5,349 bases of DNA, taken from positions 1 to 5,349 of the forward strand of contig JAUIEY010000144.1 in NCBI GenBank assembly GCA_030429685.1. Reading direction: 5' to 3'. Position numbers and translations under genes: made by a program. Below, in pieces: positions 4,253-5,349 of this stretch; within the stretch, counting starts at the first letter, position 1, and each line of letters begins with the position of its first letter. The notes beneath the pieces were generated by a model. It did no database searches. It had not been told where the DNA came from and saw only the letters and a list, made by a program, of their open reading frames with translations. Origin of the DNA: Gammaproteobacteria bacterium (GTDB taxonomy: Bacteria > Pseudomonadota > Gammaproteobacteria > Steroidobacterales > GCA-2729495).

Positions 4253-5349
4253 TTTCCGCTACGACCAATATCCGCCTGTTGCTGGCTTTGCTGTTCACGG
4301 GCACGCTGATGGGCGCGCTGGATCTGGCCATCATCGGCCCGGCCCTGCCGGTCATCCAGGCCGAGTTTGACCTGACACAGCGGCAACTGGCCGGCCTCAT
4401 CAATTCCTACACCCTACTGCAAATGCTGGGCGCGTTGCTGCTCGCCAAGCTTGCGGATCGCGGCGGCGCCCGGCTCATATATATAAGCAGCATTCTTATT
4501 TTCGCGACCGGTTCGCTGATGCTGATCATCGCCGACTCCACCTGGCTGCTGTTTATCGGCCGGTCGCTGCAGGGTTTCGGTGGCGGCGGTATTTTTCCCG
4601 CGGCCGCGGCAGTGATCGGCGCCCGCCTGAGCCCGATGGAACGCGGCAAGGCACTCGGCACCCTCGGCATGGTCTGGGGCGTGGCATTTCTGGCCGGACC
4701 TATCCTCGGCGGCATTCTGTTGCGCTTTTCGTGGCACTGGCTATTCGCCATCAACCTGCCCATCGCGGCGATACTGGTCATCGGTGCGATGAAAATGCTG
4801 CCGACCGACAGGCGCGGCGACCCGCAACCCTTTGACCGACTCGGCATGGTGGTATTGATGCTGGCACTCGGCGCACTGATCAGTGCTGTCTCGGGTATCG
4901 ACACCAACAACGTGTCGCAAAGTCTGCTGAGCCTGCGCGTTGGCGGCAGCCTGATGCTACTGATTGTGCTGACCGCCGTTTTCTGGCGCATCGAAAAGCG
5001 CGCTGCCGATCCGATTGTGCGACCGGCCCTGTTTGAATCCGCACAGATCACCAAGAGCTGCATCATCTCCACCGGTGTCAGCGCCGTGCAGAGCGGCAGC
5101 ATCTTTTTGCCTGCCCTGCTGGTGCTGTCGCTGGACATTTCACCGGCTGACTCGGCATTTCTGCTGCTGCCGGGTGTGGTGGCGGCCACCATCGCGGCCC
5201 CGGTATTTGGTCGCATGATCAACATCACCGGCACCCGCTTTATTATTCTGCTGGGCCAGATACTGGTGCTATGCGCACTGAGCGTTTATGCCTTCGTGGA
5301 TCTGACCGTGCCGGTGTTTATCGCCGCCAGCATCGTCAGCGGGCTCGGC
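4249..5349 (+). CDS. MFS multidrug exporter, EmrB/QacA (DHA2)-like, N-terminal part (3' end beyond the window)
   Basis: Open frame of 367 codons from ATG at 4249 to the right edge with no stop, so the protein is cut by the window. Members of the 14-segment drug:proton antiporter group usually have roughly 450-500 residues. Hydropathy by eye gives membrane segments near 9-30, 46-66, 76-94, 98-124, 134-158, 163-183, 196-216, 228-246, 268-291, 303-322 and 330-348, with another starting near 352. Family motifs: LDLAIIGPALPVI (24-36) in segment 1 with a membrane acidic residue D25, LADRGGAR (68-75) as the motif-A loop, RSLQGFGGGG (105-114) as motif B, and GVAFLAGPILGG (144-155) as the antiporter motif C. 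Located in the inner membrane, it should export a small hydrophobic compound using the proton gradient; the substrate is unknown. No in-frame ATG, GTG or TTG lies between the gdhA start and 4249, so the start is well supported despite a poor ribosome binding site. It diverges from gdhA and may serve the same compound. Confidence 0.93.
   Translation, partial: MISATTNIRLLLALLFTGTLMGALDLAIIGPALPVIQAEFDLTQRQLAGLINSYTLLQMLGALLLAKLADRGGARLIYISSILIFATGSLMLIIADSTWLLFIGRSLQGFGGGGIFPAAAAVIGARLSPMERGKALGTLGMVWGVAFLAGPILGGILLRFSWHWLFAINLPIAAILVIGAMKMLPTDRRGDPQPFDRLGMVVLMLALGALISAVSGIDTNNVSQSLLSLRVGGSLMLLIVLTAVFWRIEKRAADPIVRPALFESAQITKSCIISTGVSAVQSGSIFLPALLVLSLDISPADSAFLLLPGVVAATIAAPVFGRMINITGTRFIILLGQILVLCALSVYAFVDLTVPVFIAASIVSGLG

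Noticed and set aside
4155..4403. Minus-strand open frame of 82 codons crossing the divergent gap
   Set aside because: It overlaps the start of both gdhA and the exporter in other frames, shows no domain or ribosome binding site, and is explained as antisense to the exporter N-terminus.
4407..5234. Minus-strand open frame of 275 codons opposite the exporter
   Set aside because: The plus strand here encodes a clear MFS protein with motifs A, B and C in order. The antisense product is Ser/Arg/Pro/Met-rich, has no recognisable motif and is typical of the reverse frame of GC-rich coding DNA.

Overview
The window looks like a piece of a moderately GC-rich proteobacterial chromosome. The glutamate dehydrogenase is of the E. 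coli GdhA type along its whole length, so a gammaproteobacterium, perhaps an environmental or marine one, is the best guess. That placement is inference from protein character only; there is no rRNA or other phylogenetic marker here.

Layout. Five genes run leftward on the minus strand, and one gene diverges from them on the plus strand. In transcription order the leftward genes are: NADP-type glutamate dehydrogenase gdhA (4194 to 2827), a luciferase-like flavin or F420 oxidoreductase (2817 to 1771), a DHRS7B-like short-chain dehydrogenase (1747 to 935), a glutathione S-transferase (938 to 267), and the N-terminal 74 codons of a predicted Tat-exported lipoprotein (222 to 1, running off the left edge). 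Gaps are 9 nt, 23 nt, a 4-nt ATGA overlap and 44 nt, which strongly suggests one transcription unit at least from gdhA through the transferase. The plus-strand gene (4249 to the right edge) is the first 367 codons of an EmrB/QacA-like major facilitator superfamily exporter. It has no stop codon inside the window. A 54-bp intergenic region separates the two directions.

How the genes might work together (inference). Monooxygenase-like enzyme + short-chain dehydrogenase + glutathione transferase is a combination used in bacterial catabolic or detoxifying routes where a substrate is oxidised, conjugated to or cleaved by glutathione, and dehydrogenated. Two described analogies are isoprene degradation and lignin beta-ether cleavage. 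A secreted lipoprotein and a divergent drug-type exporter would fit handling of a hydrophobic or toxic small molecule. Placing gdhA at the head of such a unit is unusual. The links could be NADP(H) turnover or supply of glutamate for glutathione, or simply co-transcription of unrelated genes. The dehydrogenase departs from the classical family pattern at two sites around the cofactor and active site, which is the most testable protein-level oddity.

Smaller signals are two 15-bp palindromes (7-bp arms, 1-nt centre), one just after the transferase stop and one across the luciferase-like gene's stop, and short ATGA-linked mini-ORFs in front of the dehydrogenase and exporter starts. There are no RNA genes, mobile elements, CRISPR arrays or gene-free stretches over 300 bases. 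I found no strong evidence of a wholly new system; the candidate of interest is the gdhA-led oxidoreductase/transferase operon.
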